Shown: piece by piece, positions 5,292-5,422 of the stretch
Position numbering within the stretch: the stretch's first letter is position 1
Layout of the letters: the number at the start of each line of letters is the position of its first letter
Origin: Acidobacteriota bacterium
GTDB taxonomy: Bacteria; Acidobacteriota; Vicinamibacteria; Vicinamibacterales; JAFNAJ01
DNA length: 5,422 nucleotides
Direction of reading: 5' to 3'
Assembly (NCBI GenBank): GCA_017860085.1
Contig: JAFNAJ010000209.1
Coordinates: 1 to 5,422 of the forward strand
Translations under genes and position numbers: made by a program
The notes under the pieces: model-generated
Seen by the model: the letters and a program-made list of their open reading frames with translations, nothing else
Databases searched by the model: none
What the model was told of the DNA's origin: nothing

Positions 5292-5422
5292 ATGACGATT
5301 TCTGTCGGACGCAGGGGGCTTCTGGCGCTTGTCCTCGGGCTTGCCGCCTTGTTCGCGGGGCCTCTGAACGCAGTGGCGCAGAAGCTGCCGGCCTACGATG
5401 CCAAGGCCGGCATGCTCAAGAT
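5292..5422 (+). CDS. Exported protein, N-terminal fragment (3' end beyond the window)
   Basis: Only 43 complete codons are visible. Residues 1-28 make a good Sec signal peptide: basic GRRG at 6-9, hydrophobic LLALVLGLAALFAG, and an A-V-A site before Q29. The mature part begins QKLPAYDAKAGMLK, which is too short to assign to a family. The start codon is supported by GGAGG eight bases upstream. The gene follows the kinase remnant on the same strand, 33 bases after its stop. It could once have shared a transcript with it, but the remnant gives no reason to link their functions. Confidence 0.65.
   Translation, partial: MTISVGRRGLLALVLGLAALFAGPLNAVAQKLPAYDAKAGMLK

Overview
The window is GC-rich, densely packed bacterial chromosome. 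I read it as Acidobacteriota, probably the Vicinamibacteria group. This rests on gene style rather than a marker gene: a protein-kinase N-terminus of the type abundant in that phylum (LGAGGMGEVYRA followed by LGRDVALKLLPEHL), a secreted protein that joins a carboxypeptidase-regulatory-like domain to an outer-membrane barrel, and several AxA-type signal peptides ending in AQ. The host is certainly Gram-negative in envelope type, because one gene encodes a predicted outer-membrane beta-barrel ending in Phe.

Layout from left to right. Positions 1-1232 hold two minus-strand genes that look like one operon. The upstream gene (636-1232) encodes an exported protein with a small beta-rich segment and two glycine-rich hydrophobic segments. 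Ten bases after its stop begins a gene of unknown function that runs off the left edge (1-625). A 174-bp divergent intergenic region (1233-1406) follows, with a long inverted repeat, a possible minus-strand promoter and a 73-bp REP-like element. Rightward lies acuI/yhdH (1407-2396), a complete NADPH-dependent acryloyl-CoA reductase-family gene. It converges with a minus-strand gene for an outer-membrane protein (2399-3382), with only two bases between the stop codons. Upstream of that, on the same strand, is an exported M24-family metallopeptidase (3431-4828). Past a second divergent spacer (4829-4988) comes the first ~50 codons of a Ser/Thr protein kinase, which loses homology abruptly and stops (4989-5258). 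The right edge holds the start of another exported protein (5292 onward).

The genes do not form a recognisable pathway or defence system. Four or five of the seven products are predicted to be exported or membrane-bound. The peptidase and the outer-membrane protein may be co-transcribed, as may the two leftmost genes. I found no RNA genes, CRISPR array or complete insertion sequence. The items most worth a second look are the REP-like element beside the divergent promoter region, the truncated kinase, and the uncharacterised coupled pair at the left. I do not see a convincing new system here.
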